64,000 nucleotides of DNA from Volucribacter amazonae (GCF_029783845.1 NZ_LWID01000001.1:2327501-2391500), one strand, 5' to 3'. Shown: positions 26,043 through 35,690, counted from the first letter of the stretch. A program made the numbers and translations. Notes: a model not told the origin generated them from the sequence alone.

Positions 26043-28718
26043 ATGATTGAACGCATGAAAATAGGTTTTACCCCAAAGCAATATTTGGCAGAGTTAGTAT
26101 TTTTGTTTTTGGCTTTATTTGGCTTATATCTTATTGTAGCTTGGTCAAGTTATAGCCCTCTTGATAATGCTTGGTCAGTGTCCAGCTATCAACAAGAGAG
26201 TATCAATAAAGCAGGGGCATTGGGTGCTTGGTTAATTGATTTATTTTTTACCTTGTTTGGCTATGTGGGAAATTTATTGCCATTTTTATGCTTTATGGTG
26301 CCTGTTTATATTTTGTGCAGTAAAAAAGCCAAAGCGTTATCAAAATTAACCGTATTTATTACATTAATTAGCTTTGTGTTATTTTTATTGGGGCTTAGCC
26401 TATTGGCAAAATTTGCCTTGCCAAATTCAAATGATTATTTATCTGGTGGGGCATTAGCCAGTTGGTTAAACGTTGAGCTTGCTCCTTATATCGGTGATTT
26501 TGGGGTGGTGTTATTAGCTGTTTGTGCCACCATTATTGGCTTTATTTGTTGTTCTGGCACAGTATTAGTAAGTATATTGCTCAAGTTTTACCGTTGGTTG
26601 ACGGGTAATAATGATGAACAAATACCTACACAAAAAACAAGTGGTAACACCCCACCTATTACTGCTGAACCAAGTGTTAAGCAAACTGAAAATAAAATGG
26701 TTGATGTGGCGAGTTTAGTGAAACCGAATATCACAGGTTTAACGCCTACCATATCAGAATCTCTTACTGGGCAACATATTGAGAATGAAGAGCATCGCTC
26801 AATCTCTCAGGAGGCAACACCATTTTTCGCTCAAACCCTTGCGGAAACACAGCGAGAAAGCATTGATTTTCATTTTAACACTGAACAAGAAAGTGAATTA
26901 CCTAAAGTGAGCATTGCGGAGAGCTATCAAGAACCGCCATTGCCATTAAATGCTTCTTTTGAGCCGTCTAATTCCACTTTGGATTTACCTGAAATGCCAA
27001 AAGTGAGTTTAGTTCAAGTGGATAAAGCACCTAAAGATATTGAGCTTGAGCAAGAAAATAGCCCATTAATGGCAAGCAAGCCAAATGTTGAGAAACAACA
27101 ACCCCATGGCGAGCCAGAGGTGTCTTTATCCCATGTTGAAGAAGCAACCGATAAGCATGAATCACCTGTCTATAAACCTTATGAAGGTAGTTTAATTCAC
27201 CCTTTATTACAGCCTACGCAAACCAATATGGCAAAACCGACTACACCTATGCCGAGCTTGGATTTATTGGAGCGTCATACTGTACAAGAAAATCAAGTTA
27301 CGCGAGAGGAAACCCTACAAACAGCACAACATATTAGCCAAAAATTACAAGATTTTGGTGTTAAAGCCAGTGTGGAGGGCGTGTTAGTTGGACCAGTGGT
27401 AACCCGCTATGAATTAGCCTTACAACCCGGTGTAAAAGCCGCTAAGGTAACGAGTATAGATCGTGATTTAGCTCGTGCCTTGAGTTTTACCTCTATTCGT
27501 GTGGCAGAAGTTATCCCCGGCAAGCCCTATATTGGCATTGAAGTGCCTAATCAACGGCGACAAGTGGTGTGGCTGCGAGATGTGTTGAACTCTAAGGAAT
27601 TTTTGCAATCTAATTTCTTGTTGCCAATGGCATTGGGTAAGGACATTAGTGGTAAGCCGATTGTGATTGATTTAGCCAAAACACCGCATTTATTGGTGGC
27701 GGGTTCAACGGGGTCAGGAAAATCCGTTGGGATTAATACAATGATATTAAGCTTATTGTTTAAGGTAAAACCTGAAAGCGTCAAATTTATTATGATTGAT
27801 CCTAAAGTAGTGGAATTATCCATTTACAACGATATTCCTCACTTACTCACGCCAGTGGTAACAGATATGAATAAGGCAGCAAATGCCTTGCGTTGGTGTG
27901 TTGAGGAAATGGAACGCCGTTATCAATTATTATCAAAACTTTATGTACGCAATATTGAAGGCTACAACGAAAAGATTGATCAAGCGGCGGCCATGAATTT
28001 ACCGATTCCTGATCCGTTGTGGAAACCGGGCGATAGTATGGATACTATGCCGCCAGCATTAGAAAAAATGAGCTATATTGTGGTTATCGTTGATGAATTT
28101 GCTGATTTAATGATGGTGGCAGGCAAACAAATTGAGGAATTAATTGCCCGATTAACCCAAAAAGCACGTGCGGTAGGAATCCATGTGATTTTAGCGACAC
28201 AACGCCCGTCAGTTGATGTGATTACAGGCTTGATAAAATCTAATATCCCTAGCCGTATTGCTTTTACGGTGGTGCAACGTAATGACTCACGCACTATTTT
28301 GGATCAAAATGGGGCTGAAGCATTATTAGGGCGAGGTGATATGCTATATCTCGGTAATGGCACAACGGATTTAGTGCGTGTACATGGTGCTTTTATGAGT
28401 GATGAAGAGGTTCGCCGCGTAGCTGATGATTGGCGAGCAAGGGCGAAACCTCATTATATTGACGCCATTTTAGAAAATAGTGCAGAGGACGAAGACAATA
28501 GCCGTATGCCTATTGATGATGAGCTTGACGGCTTATTTGATGAAGTGGTGGAATTTGTGGTAAGTACAGGTACAACCTCAACCTCATCAATTCAACGCCG
28601 TTTTCGTGTGGGCTTTAATCGTGCTGCTCGTATTATGGATCAGCTTGAAGAACAGGGCATTGTATCAGCTATGCAAAATGGAAAACGGGAAGTATTGGCT
28701 CGCAACAGCGATTATTAA
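26043..28718 (+). CDS. ftsK: DNA translocase FtsK
   Basis: Septum-anchored motor that clears and aligns chromosome dimers at division and activates XerCD at dif. The 891 aa protein has about four to five membrane helices in residues ~15-190, a polar linker (~195-420) and a RecA-like motor with Walker A AGSTGSGKSVGINTM and Walker B VVIVDEFADLMM. The C-terminal winged-helix gamma domain (VEFVVSTGTTSTSSIQRRFRVG) reads KOPS. It is much shorter than E. coli FtsK (1329 aa), the difference being in the linker. Either the ATG at 26043 or 26055 may be used. Confidence 0.95.
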   Translation: MIERMKIGFTPKQYLAELVFLFLALFGLYLIVAWSSYSPLDNAWSVSSYQQESINKAGALGAWLIDLFFTLFGYVGNLLPFLCFMVPVYILCSKKAKALSKLTVFITLISFVLFLLGLSLLAKFALPNSNDYLSGGALASWLNVELAPYIGDFGVVLLAVCATIIGFICCSGTVLVSILLKFYRWLTGNNDEQIPTQKTSGNTPPITAEPSVKQTENKMVDVASLVKPNITGLTPTISESLTGQHIENEEHRSISQEATPFFAQTLAETQRESIDFHFNTEQESELPKVSIAESYQEPPLPLNASFEPSNSTLDLPEMPKVSLVQVDKAPKDIELEQENSPLMASKPNVEKQQPHGEPEVSLSHVEEATDKHESPVYKPYEGSLIHPLLQPTQTNMAKPTTPMPSLDLLERHTVQENQVTREETLQTAQHISQKLQDFGVKASVEGVLVGPVVTRYELALQPGVKAAKVTSIDRDLARALSFTSIRVAEVIPGKPYIGIEVPNQRRQVVWLRDVLNSKEFLQSNFLLPMALGKDISGKPIVIDLAKTPHLLVAGSTGSGKSVGINTMILSLLFKVKPESVKFIMIDPKVVELSIYNDIPHLLTPVVTDMNKAANALRWCVEEMERRYQLLSKLYVRNIEGYNEKIDQAAAMNLPIPDPLWKPGDSMDTMPPALEKMSYIVVIVDEFADLMMVAGKQIEELIARLTQKARAVGIHVILATQRPSVDVITGLIKSNIPSRIAFTVVQRNDSRTILDQNGAEALLGRGDMLYLGNGTTDLVRVHGAFMSDEEVRRVADDWRARAKPHYIDAILENSAEDEDNSRMPIDDELDGLFDEVVEFVVSTGTTSTSSIQRRFRVGFNRAARIMDQLEEQGIVSAMQNGKREVLARNSDY

Positions 28719-28753
28719 TCAATATATTATTAATTATCAAAAAAGGAAGATAG

Positions 28754-29371
28754 ATGAAAAAAATAATGGTAAAAATGACCGCACTTTTTATCTTGTTTAT
28801 CAATGGTGTGGCTTGGGCAGATGCCAGTGGTGAGCTTCAGAAACGCCTAAACTTAGTGCAAAACCTCACTGCGGATTATCAACAAACGGTTTCCTCACCA
28901 GAGGGTAAAAATGTGCAACAGGGCAGCGGTAAATTACAACTTAAACGTCCTAATTTATTCCGTATGGAAAGCACCTCGCCACAACAAACAGAAATGATTT
29001 CTGACGGCAAAACCCTCTGGTTTTATGATCCCTTTGTGGAGCAAGTTACCGCAAATTGGGTAACAGATGTGGTAAATAATACCCCTTTTGTCTTACTTAC
29101 CAGTAATGATAAAAATCATTGGGCTGCTTATGCGGTGGAGCAACAAGTGGATACTTTTGTCTTAACGCCTAAAGCAATTAATAGCCCATTAAAACAATTT
29201 AGTATTCGTATTGATAGTAATGGTGTATTACGCAATTTCAGCACCATTGAGCAAGACGGACAAAGTAATTTATATACCTTGCGTAATATTAGTAATCAAC
29301 CTTTAGCGGATAAACTTTTTCAATTTAGTCCGCCTAAAGGGGTAGAATTTGACGATCAGCGCAAAAAATAA
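28754..29371 (+). CDS. lolA: Outer-membrane lipoprotein carrier protein LolA
   Basis: Periplasmic chaperone that ferries lipoproteins from LolCDE to LolB. The 205 aa protein has a signal peptide (~1-22, cut after AWA), then the LolA features LTADYQQTV, GSGKLQLKRPNLFRM and the C-terminal LDS-like strands. An uptake-signal core (28778-28786) is embedded in the signal-peptide codons for KMTALF. It lies between ftsK and rarA, as in E. coli. Confidence 0.94.
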   Translation: MKKIMVKMTALFILFINGVAWADASGELQKRLNLVQNLTADYQQTVSSPEGKNVQQGSGKLQLKRPNLFRMESTSPQQTEMISDGKTLWFYDPFVEQVTANWVTDVVNNTPFVLLTSNDKNHWAAYAVEQQVDTFVLTPKAINSPLKQFSIRIDSNGVLRNFSTIEQDGQSNLYTLRNISNQPLADKLFQFSPPKGVEFDDQRKK

Positions 29372-29383
29372 TGGTATCTAAAA

Positions 29384-30721
29384 ATGGCTAACCTCAGTTT
29401 AGATTTTAGTGATAATGAATTTTTGCCCTTAGCGGCACGTATGCGTCCCACAACTTTGGAAAATTATGTAGGGCAGCAACATTTATTAGCCAAGGGCAAA
29501 CCATTACGCAAAGCCATTGAAGCTGGGGTAAGCCATTCTATGATTTTATGGGGCCCGCCGGGTACAGGAAAAACCACCTTAGCAGAAATTATCGCTCAAC
29601 GAATGAATGCTCAAGTGGTGCGTTTATCGGCGGTAACCAGTGGAGTTAAAGAAATTCGTGAAGCCATTGAACAAGCTCAACATAATAAATTAACAGGCTT
29701 ACGAACCTTGTTGTTTGTTGATGAAGTGCATCGTTTTAATAAAAGCCAACAAGACGCTTTTTTACCCCATATTGAAGACGGTACGATTATTTTTATTGGA
29801 GCAACCACCGAAAACCCCTCCTTTGAATTAAATAATGCCTTGCTATCTCGTGCCAGAGTTTATGTGCTAAAAGCGCTAACCAATCAAGAGATTGAACAAG
29901 TACTAACACAAGCCCTGCATGATTCTGATAAGGGGCTAGGGCAAACGCATTTTGACATTGAGGACGGCTTGCTAGCTTTGCTCGCAGATTATGTGAACGG
30001 CGATGCTCGTTTAGCCTTAAATTGCTTAGAATTAATGAACGATATGGCTGAGCAGGGGAAAAATGGCAAGAAATTAGACCGCACTTTATTGAGCGAAGTA
30101 TTAGGCGAACGGCAAGCACGCTTTGATAAAGGTGGTGATCGCTTTTATGATTTAATTTCTGCCTTGCACAAATCAGTAAGAGGTTCAGCCCCAGATGCGG
30201 CGCTTTATTGGTATGCGAGAATTATTACCGCAGGTGGCGATCCTCTCTATGTGGCTCGCCGTTTATTAGCCATAGCATCGGAAGATATTGGTAATGCTGA
30301 TCCCCGAGCAATGCAAGTAGCCATTGCCGCTTGGGATTGTTTTACCCGAGTGGGAGCATATGAAGGGGAACGAGCCATAGCACAAGCCATTGTCTATCTT
30401 GCCGTTGCTCCGAAAAGTAATGCAATCTATACGGCTTTTAAAGCGGCTAAACAGCTTGCTAGCGAAAGCCCTGATTTTGATGTTCCCTTACATTTACGCA
30501 ATGCCCCTACGAATCTAATGAAATCCTTAGATTACGGTAAAGCATACCGCTACGCCCATAATGAACCCAATGCCTACGCGGCTGGGGAAAATTATTTCCC
30601 AGAACCATTAAAAGGCACAACATTTTATTTCCCCACCGAACGAGGTATGGAGGCAAAAATAAAAGAAAAACTGGCGTGGTTAAAACAGTTGGATTTGTTA
30701 GCGGAGCAACAAGGCAAGTAA
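29384..30721 (+). CDS. rarA: Replication-associated recombination protein RarA
   Basis: Clamp-loader-like AAA+ ATPase (MgsA) acting at stalled replication forks. The 445 aa protein shows Walker A GPPGTGKTTLAE, Walker B LLFVDEVHRFNKSQQDAFLPH, sensor 1 FIGATTENPSFE, arginine finger region NNALLSRARVY, and the C-terminal RarA tetramerisation domain (HKSVRGSAPDAALYWYARI). It ends the lrp-ftsK-lolA-rarA series. No clean terminator follows immediately; an inverted uptake-signal pair split by ~190 bases lies just beyond. Confidence 0.95.
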   Translation: MANLSLDFSDNEFLPLAARMRPTTLENYVGQQHLLAKGKPLRKAIEAGVSHSMILWGPPGTGKTTLAEIIAQRMNAQVVRLSAVTSGVKEIREAIEQAQHNKLTGLRTLLFVDEVHRFNKSQQDAFLPHIEDGTIIFIGATTENPSFELNNALLSRARVYVLKALTNQEIEQVLTQALHDSDKGLGQTHFDIEDGLLALLADYVNGDARLALNCLELMNDMAEQGKNGKKLDRTLLSEVLGERQARFDKGGDRFYDLISALHKSVRGSAPDAALYWYARIITAGGDPLYVARRLLAIASEDIGNADPRAMQVAIAAWDCFTRVGAYEGERAIAQAIVYLAVAPKSNAIYTAFKAAKQLASESPDFDVPLHLRNAPTNLMKSLDYGKAYRYAHNEPNAYAAGENYFPEPLKGTTFYFPTERGMEAKIKEKLAWLKQLDLLAEQQGK

Positions 30722-30753
30722 TTTATTGTAAAAAGGGAAGGGATTTTATCCGA

Positions 30754-30971
30754 AGTGCGGTCAGTTTTCAGCTTATTTTTTCATTGCTATTTTTCCGATA
30801 TTGCTAACTGTTTCGCTGTTGGTGGTTTATAGTTATTCCATTTTCTTGTCTTATTTTAAATTGAAACGACTATATTAAAGAAAGTAAGTATTCCCCTTTG
30901 TAAAAAGGGGAGAAAGCATTAGTAACGTTAGAGACATAAAAGTGAAAAATAATCCAAAAACTGACCGCACT
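30754..30971. repeat. Widely spaced inverted uptake-signal pair
   Basis: AGTGCGGTCAGTTTT (30754-30768) and its exact reverse complement AAAACTGACCGCACT (30957-30971) are 188 bases apart, between the convergent rarA and rhodanese genes. Close pairs of this kind are terminators in this family. Here the gap holds a deleted copy of the MITE-like repeat and a separate CCCCTTT/AAAGGGG hairpin (~30894-30911). Confidence 0.7.
30828..30874 (+). repeat. Internally deleted MITE-like repeat
   Basis: 47 bp: TATAGTTATTCCA joined directly to CTTGTCTTATTTTAAATTG and AAACGACTATA. Both ends of the 106 bp element are kept but about 60 bases of the middle are missing. Confidence 0.7.
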
Positions 30972-30975
30972 AGGA

Positions 30976-32358
30976 TTAACTTTTACAAGATAACCCAGTT
31001 CTTACCGTCATACCAAACGCATTATGTGCATTAGGTTTTTGTAAATGGCTATTGGATTGTTTGCTCACAGGTAAACGGCTATCCATTTGCCACGCATTCC
31101 AGCCACCATCATAAATAAGGGTATTATCCCAACCTGCTAATTGAGTGATAAACCAAGGCACGCCAGCTCGCCAACCAGTGCCACAGTAAAAGGCTAACTT
31201 ATCCCCTTGTTTAATGCCTTGCTTTTCCCATAGGGCAAAAATTTCGTATGGATTGCGTAGAGAACCATCAGGATCATAATAATCTGCCACATTGGAGGCA
31301 TCAGTGCCAGCATAGCCCCAAATCGCTCCTTCAGGCTCTCCTGCTTGTGGAATATAATCATAACCACTGACTTTGCCTAAATATTCATCCCATGAGCGAA
31401 TACTCACTAATTTTAGCCCTTGATGTTGCTGTTGTTGGTAAGCCTGCTGAGCAGTTTCAATATTGAATTGAGGATTAGCAGGGATACTGATCCCAAAACT
31501 GGTAACAGGGGTAGGCGTATTGACTTGGAGATCAATAGGGTATTCGTTATTGATCCAAGCATTCATTCCACCATTGAGTATTCTCACATCCTCAACACCT
31601 GCCCAGCGTAATGCCCAAAATACCCTAAAGGCAGCCAACGGATTTTCTGAATAAAGCACAATCGTTTTATCTTTACTAATTCCGTTTTTTATAAGATTTT
31701 GCTCAATAACTTCAGGAGCGGATAAATTCCAGACAGGGCCATTTTCAATCCAATCTGTATTGAAATGATAAGCGTTAGGAATATGTTGTTTATAGCCTTG
31801 TGCTTGTTCAACATCACCCCAAGAAACATGAAAAACCATAATGGGTTTACCTTGATCGGTTTCTGGACGTTGTCCATCAAGTGCTTGTCTGAGCCATTGA
31901 GCTGAAACCAGTAGAGGATAATTAGCAAAGGATTGCAAAGGTAATTGATCATTATTGCTGTAAGCAATGAAGTCTTTAAATAAGCGGACTTGATAGCCTT
32001 TAGCGATAAATTCCGCACTAACTTTTTCTAAATTATCCAAATTATGATCATAAAATATCAAGGTTTTATCTTTGCTTAATCCTTTATCGGCGGCAAATTG
32101 TTCAAAATAGCTTGGATCTATGGCTTCTAACCAATCGGCACTAAATTGTATTGCATTTGGTAAATGTCCACCTCTTGCGGCTTGTGGGCTTTTAAACCCG
32201 TTATAATGGCTATCCCCTCTAGTATCAACGATAACATATTGAGGGTTATTTTGTTTTTGTAGTAATTCCTCTAGGCTGATTTCTGTGGCTTTTTGTTCCC
32301 CACAGGCGGAGAGAAAGCATATTAAAGCGAGACTCGTAATATTGGTATTGTAATTCAT
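30976..32358 (-). CDS. Triple-rhodanese lipoprotein, YnjE-like sulfurtransferase
   Basis: 460 aa. The N terminus has a lipoprotein signal with lipobox LSAC (Cys19), so the mature protein should be membrane-anchored on the periplasmic side. Three rhodanese folds follow (~28-145, ~145-280, ~290-440). Only the third has an active-site loop, CGTGWRAG with Cys ~392; the first two have DHNLDN and SENPLA at that place. This is the architecture of E. coli YnjE, a thiosulfate sulfurtransferase. The gene lies 10 bases downstream of a YeeE-type permease, pointing to joint handling of reduced sulfur. The in vivo acceptor is unknown. Confidence 0.85.
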   Translation of the reverse strand: MNYNTNITSLALICFLSACGEQKATEISLEELLQKQNNPQYVIVDTRGDSHYNGFKSPQAARGGHLPNAIQFSADWLEAIDPSYFEQFAADKGLSKDKTLIFYDHNLDNLEKVSAEFIAKGYQVRLFKDFIAYSNNDQLPLQSFANYPLLVSAQWLRQALDGQRPETDQGKPIMVFHVSWGDVEQAQGYKQHIPNAYHFNTDWIENGPVWNLSAPEVIEQNLIKNGISKDKTIVLYSENPLAAFRVFWALRWAGVEDVRILNGGMNAWINNEYPIDLQVNTPTPVTSFGISIPANPQFNIETAQQAYQQQQHQGLKLVSIRSWDEYLGKVSGYDYIPQAGEPEGAIWGYAGTDASNVADYYDPDGSLRNPYEIFALWEKQGIKQGDKLAFYCGTGWRAGVPWFITQLAGWDNTLIYDGGWNAWQMDSRLPVSKQSNSHLQKPNAHNAFGMTVRTGLSCKS

Positions 32359-32368
32359 TTTGTTTTCC

Positions 32369-33376
32369 TTATTGTTGTTTGTGGAGAGTGAAGAATCGCT
32401 GCTTGCATCGTTCTACACAAATTAACCCTATGATCATCATTAAACTGGCTATCCAACCTTGCCAAGAAAAATAGGCTGTTGCGACAACAGTATTTGCCAT
32501 AGTACAGCCGCCCGCAAGGCTTGCTCCAATGCCCATACAGACACCACCAATTATTGCTTGTAAATAGCCTTGTGGAGAAGGGGCTCGCCAAAGACATTTC
32601 CCACTTAACCAAGCGGCGATTGCAGAGCCTATGATGATCCCTATAACCAGATAAGTTCCCCAGTTTAAATAGCGTTGTTGCCCTGTGGTGGCATATTGCA
32701 AGCTATTTGCTAAGGGAATACTAAAACTTAAGCCAAACTCTCGTCCTGTTTTTGCACTGAGATACCAAGCGAGGATACTTAATAATCCTAATAGGGTAGC
32801 GGTAAATAAGGGCGACCAAGTTTGCTGTAAGATTTGTTTGGGAAAGAATGGCTTTTTTTGTGTTTTTTGATAATGATAACAGGCGAAAAGGCTCAATAAG
32901 CACAGAGGAATAATAAAAAAGAGTGGAGAAAGAGCGAAACTTTGCGGTAAGGTAACTAATTGGCTATGTGGACTGATTAATAAAGTATTTATTGAAAATT
33001 TTAATGGTCCAGTTTGGCACATTGTGGTGGTTAAAGCAAAAATCGCTAAGACTAACCAGCTACTAATTAAACCTTCACCAGCACGATAGAGTTGCCCTGT
33101 AATACAACGATGAGCGATTGCCATACCTACACCAAATAAAAATGCGCCGAGTAATGTTGCCAGAATAGGCATAGGTGAACGAGGAAAGGTAATCAAATGA
33201 AAATGTTCTAATAGAAAAAAGCCTATGGATTGAATGGCAATGGCTAATAATAATGGTGTGAAAGAAACAAGGTTAGGTTGAAATGCGATATTACGCAGTT
33301 GAGCGGACAAACAAAATTGTCCACGTTGCAAAATAAAGCCTAATAATAGCCCAACAAATAAGCCTGAAATAAACAT
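32369..33376 (-). CDS. YeeE/YedE-family sulfur compound transporter
   Basis: 335 aa inner-membrane protein with about nine to ten helices. The conserved cysteine motifs of the family are present: RGQFCLSAQLRNI near residue 20, AHRCITGQLYRAGEG in the first half, and ASLAGGCTMANTVVA near the C terminus. In the characterised homologue (TsuA/YeeE) such cysteines relay thiosulfate across the membrane. Paired with the downstream rhodanese lipoprotein it would form a small thiosulfate or sulfane-sulfur uptake unit; the precise ion is inferred. Confidence 0.85.
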   Translation of the reverse strand: MFISGLFVGLLLGFILQRGQFCLSAQLRNIAFQPNLVSFTPLLLAIAIQSIGFFLLEHFHLITFPRSPMPILATLLGAFLFGVGMAIAHRCITGQLYRAGEGLISSWLVLAIFALTTTMCQTGPLKFSINTLLISPHSQLVTLPQSFALSPLFFIIPLCLLSLFACYHYQKTQKKPFFPKQILQQTWSPLFTATLLGLLSILAWYLSAKTGREFGLSFSIPLANSLQYATTGQQRYLNWGTYLVIGIIIGSAIAAWLSGKCLWRAPSPQGYLQAIIGGVCMGIGASLAGGCTMANTVVATAYFSWQGWIASLMMIIGLICVERCKQRFFTLHKQQ

Positions 33377-33450
33377 AGATTAAACCTTAATACTATGAAA
33401 AGAGCAGTTATTGTATAAAAAAGTTTGGGAGGAGGCAATGTGGTTATTGT

Positions 33451-33537
33451 TATAGTTGTTTTAATCAAAAGTAATATATTAGGTATTCTTTGTACTGTTT
33501 TCAGCGTATAGCCTTGTTTTAAATGGCAAAAACTATA
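33451..33537 (-). repeat. Degenerate MITE-like repeat
   Basis: 87 bp starting TATAGTTGTT and ending CAAAAACTATA, with the inner CTTTGTACTGTTTTCAGCG and GCCTTGTTTTAAATGG recognisable from the full element. It lies between folK and the sulfur transporter gene. Confidence 0.55.
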
Positions 33538-33552
33538 AAAATTTTGCAAAAA

Positions 33553-34035
33553 TCAACCGCACTTTAACATACTATGCCCCACAAATTTTTCAGCGAGATC
33601 TTCCAGTTTTTTTCCATTAGGCAAGATTAAATCAGGGGCAATTTCAATAAGAGGAATAATCACGAACTCACGATTTTGCATATCGTAATGGGGAATAGTA
33701 AGGCGTTCTGTTTGTAGCACTAAATCGCCATATAACAAAATATCCAAATCCAACGTGCGTTCGCCCCAACGGCGTAAGCGTACTCGTCCTTGTTGTTGCT
33801 CAATTTGTTGCAAGTGATCGAGCAATGCCAATGGGGTTAAAGTGGTGGTAATACAAGTCACTGCATTTACATAATCAGGTTGATCCTGTGGGCCAAGCGG
33901 TTTGCTTTGATAAAAGCTACTGACGGCCTCTAAGCGAGTATCAGGTAAGTGAGCAATGGCTTGTAAAGCGGTATTTAATTGTTGAATAGGTTGTGCCAAG
34001 TTACTGCCTAATGCGATATAAGCTGAATTTTTCAT
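33553..34035 (-). CDS. folK: HPPK: 6-hydroxymethyl-7,8-dihydropterin pyrophosphokinase
   Basis: Transfers pyrophosphate from ATP to the pterin in folate synthesis. The 160 aa protein shows the family motifs ALGSNLAQP at the start, FYQSKPLGPQDQPDYVNAV, and the catalytic RRWGERTLDLDILLYGD containing the metal-binding DxD. An uptake-signal core overlaps its last codons (33556-33564). It overlaps the pcnB stop by four bases, so translation is coupled, as in many gammaproteobacteria. Confidence 0.95.
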   Translation of the reverse strand: MKNSAYIALGSNLAQPIQQLNTALQAIAHLPDTRLEAVSSFYQSKPLGPQDQPDYVNAVTCITTTLTPLALLDHLQQIEQQQGRVRLRRWGERTLDLDILLYGDLVLQTERLTIPHYDMQNREFVIIPLIEIAPDLILPNGKKLEDLAEKFVGHSMLKCG

Positions 34036-35471
34036 ATTTTCTTTGTGTTATTTTTATTTGATTTTCGGCGATAGTATTTTTTCCGTTTTGGTGCTGGCGA
34101 CAGCTTTTGTTGTTGCTTAACCAAATTATCTCGTTGCTGTGGATTACTTAATTGATATTCATGCCACCAAGTAACCAGCTCAATACTTTCTCCGCCCTCA
34201 ATATTGGCTCGCATCGCCAACAAATCAAAAGCAGCACGAAATTTTGGGTGTGCCATAGTGCGTTCAGGATTTTTTCCTGTACGTTTTATTAATTGTAGCT
34301 GTAACGTCCAAATATCCCGAATCACTGTGGTATGACGGCGAGGGGCAGCCAACGAGGCGCAGAGTAAATCCAAGATTTCATTCGTGGCTAATCCATAGGC
34401 ATCGTGATTATTTAATCCCCCTTCATTTTTCAGCACGTCCACTTTTTCCCGTAAAGGATACCAAAAGAAAGCGGCAAATAGGAAAGCTGGGTTAATTGGT
34501 AAATTATCAGCGACACGCTCGTCTGTTGATGTTAATGCTGTAATGATCATGCGTTCAGCAAAGCTGTCTTGTCGCTCAGTAAAATAAGGCATTAAAGCAG
34601 GAAAGAGCTGCTCAAATAAACCAAATTGACGTAATAAATGATAGGTTTTTAAACCATAACCTGCTTGCAATAATTTTAACGATTCATCAAACAAACGTGC
34701 TGGCGGAATGTTTTTTAGCAAAGGGGCTAAGGTTTTAACGGGCTTTTGGCTATCTTGATCTAAAAACATATCTAGTTTTGCCATAAAACGAATAGAACGC
34801 AACATTCGCACAGGATCTTCCTGATAACGGGTAACAGGATCGCCAATAAGACGCAATTTACCTGCTTTTAAATCCTCAAGACCTTGATAGTAATCGTATA
34901 ATTGGTTACGTTGCGGATCATAATAAAAGGCATTAACGGTAAAATCTCGGCGTGCCGCATCTTGTTCAAGCGTACCATACACATTATCCCGCAATAGCAT
35001 ACCTTCAGCACTTTGCCGAGCTTGGTTTTTATTTTGCTGATTTTCATGATTAGCCCGAAAAGTTGCCACCTCAATAATATCTCGCCCAAACATAATATGG
35101 GCTAAACGAAAACGGCGTCCCACTAAACGGCATTGACGTAAAAAGATTTTTTGAATTTGTTCTGGGCGGGCGTTGGTGGCAATATCAAAGTCTTTCGGTT
35201 TTTTACCCAACAAAATATCACGCAAACAACCACCAACCACATAAGCCTCAAAGCCATGACGTTGAAGTTTTTCCACCACTGTCAGGGCATTTTTGCTAAT
35301 AAGACGAGGGGTAATACCTTGTGAACTCGCTTTGATAACATTTTTATTGGTTATTATCGGCTCAGGTTTTTGTTTATTTTGGCGAGATGCTGAGGCTTGT
35401 ATCGCTATGCTGTGATTTTCTGAAACAACCTGCTTTTTATTGCCAAATAATTTTTTAATATAAGTTAAAAT
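34032..35471 (-). CDS. pcnB: Poly(A) polymerase I, probable AUU start
   Basis: Adds poly(A) tails that speed RNA decay. The catalytic head has YVVGGCLRDILLGKKPKDFD with the metal-binding DFD, then RLVGRRFRLAHIMFG and RRDFTVNAFYYD; the basic C-terminal tail is lysine/arginine-rich. The first ATG/GTG in frame (GTG, 35279) would cut off the conserved N-terminal helix region. Reading upstream, the frame stays open through ITPRLISKNALTVVEKLQRHG, which matches E. coli PcnB, until a stop at 35475-35477. No ATG, GTG or TTG occurs in that extension, but an ATT at 35471-35469 lies six bases after GGAG. E. coli pcnB is reported to start at AUU. This gives 479 aa (E. coli 465). Confidence 0.85.
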   Translation of the reverse strand: MLTYIKKLFGNKKQVVSENHSIAIQASASRQNKQKPEPIITNKNVIKASSQGITPRLISKNALTVVEKLQRHGFEAYVVGGCLRDILLGKKPKDFDIATNARPEQIQKIFLRQCRLVGRRFRLAHIMFGRDIIEVATFRANHENQQNKNQARQSAEGMLLRDNVYGTLEQDAARRDFTVNAFYYDPQRNQLYDYYQGLEDLKAGKLRLIGDPVTRYQEDPVRMLRSIRFMAKLDMFLDQDSQKPVKTLAPLLKNIPPARLFDESLKLLQAGYGLKTYHLLRQFGLFEQLFPALMPYFTERQDSFAERMIITALTSTDERVADNLPINPAFLFAAFFWYPLREKVDVLKNEGGLNNHDAYGLATNEILDLLCASLAAPRRHTTVIRDIWTLQLQLIKRTGKNPERTMAHPKFRAAFDLLAMRANIEGGESIELVTWWHEYQLSNPQQRDNLVKQQQKLSPAPKRKKYYRRKSNKNNTKKI

Positions 35472-35690
35472 AATCTACTCCAATTTATACGAGTTAAATA
35501 TCCATAAAACTGACGAATTTTAGTCGGATTTTGGGTTAGGGTCAAATATTCAGCGATGATTTTATCGTCTTATCTTAATTTCAAATAAAAATAACTATAA
35601 AACAGACCGCACTTAATCTTTACCACTTAATTTTATTTCGGATTAAGGTAGAATAATCAATCTGTTTCATAATAATGAAGTACGATAAGT

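Noticed and set aside
34032..35279. pcnB starting at the GTG at 35279
   Set aside because: It would delete conserved N-terminal residues that are encoded in frame upstream.
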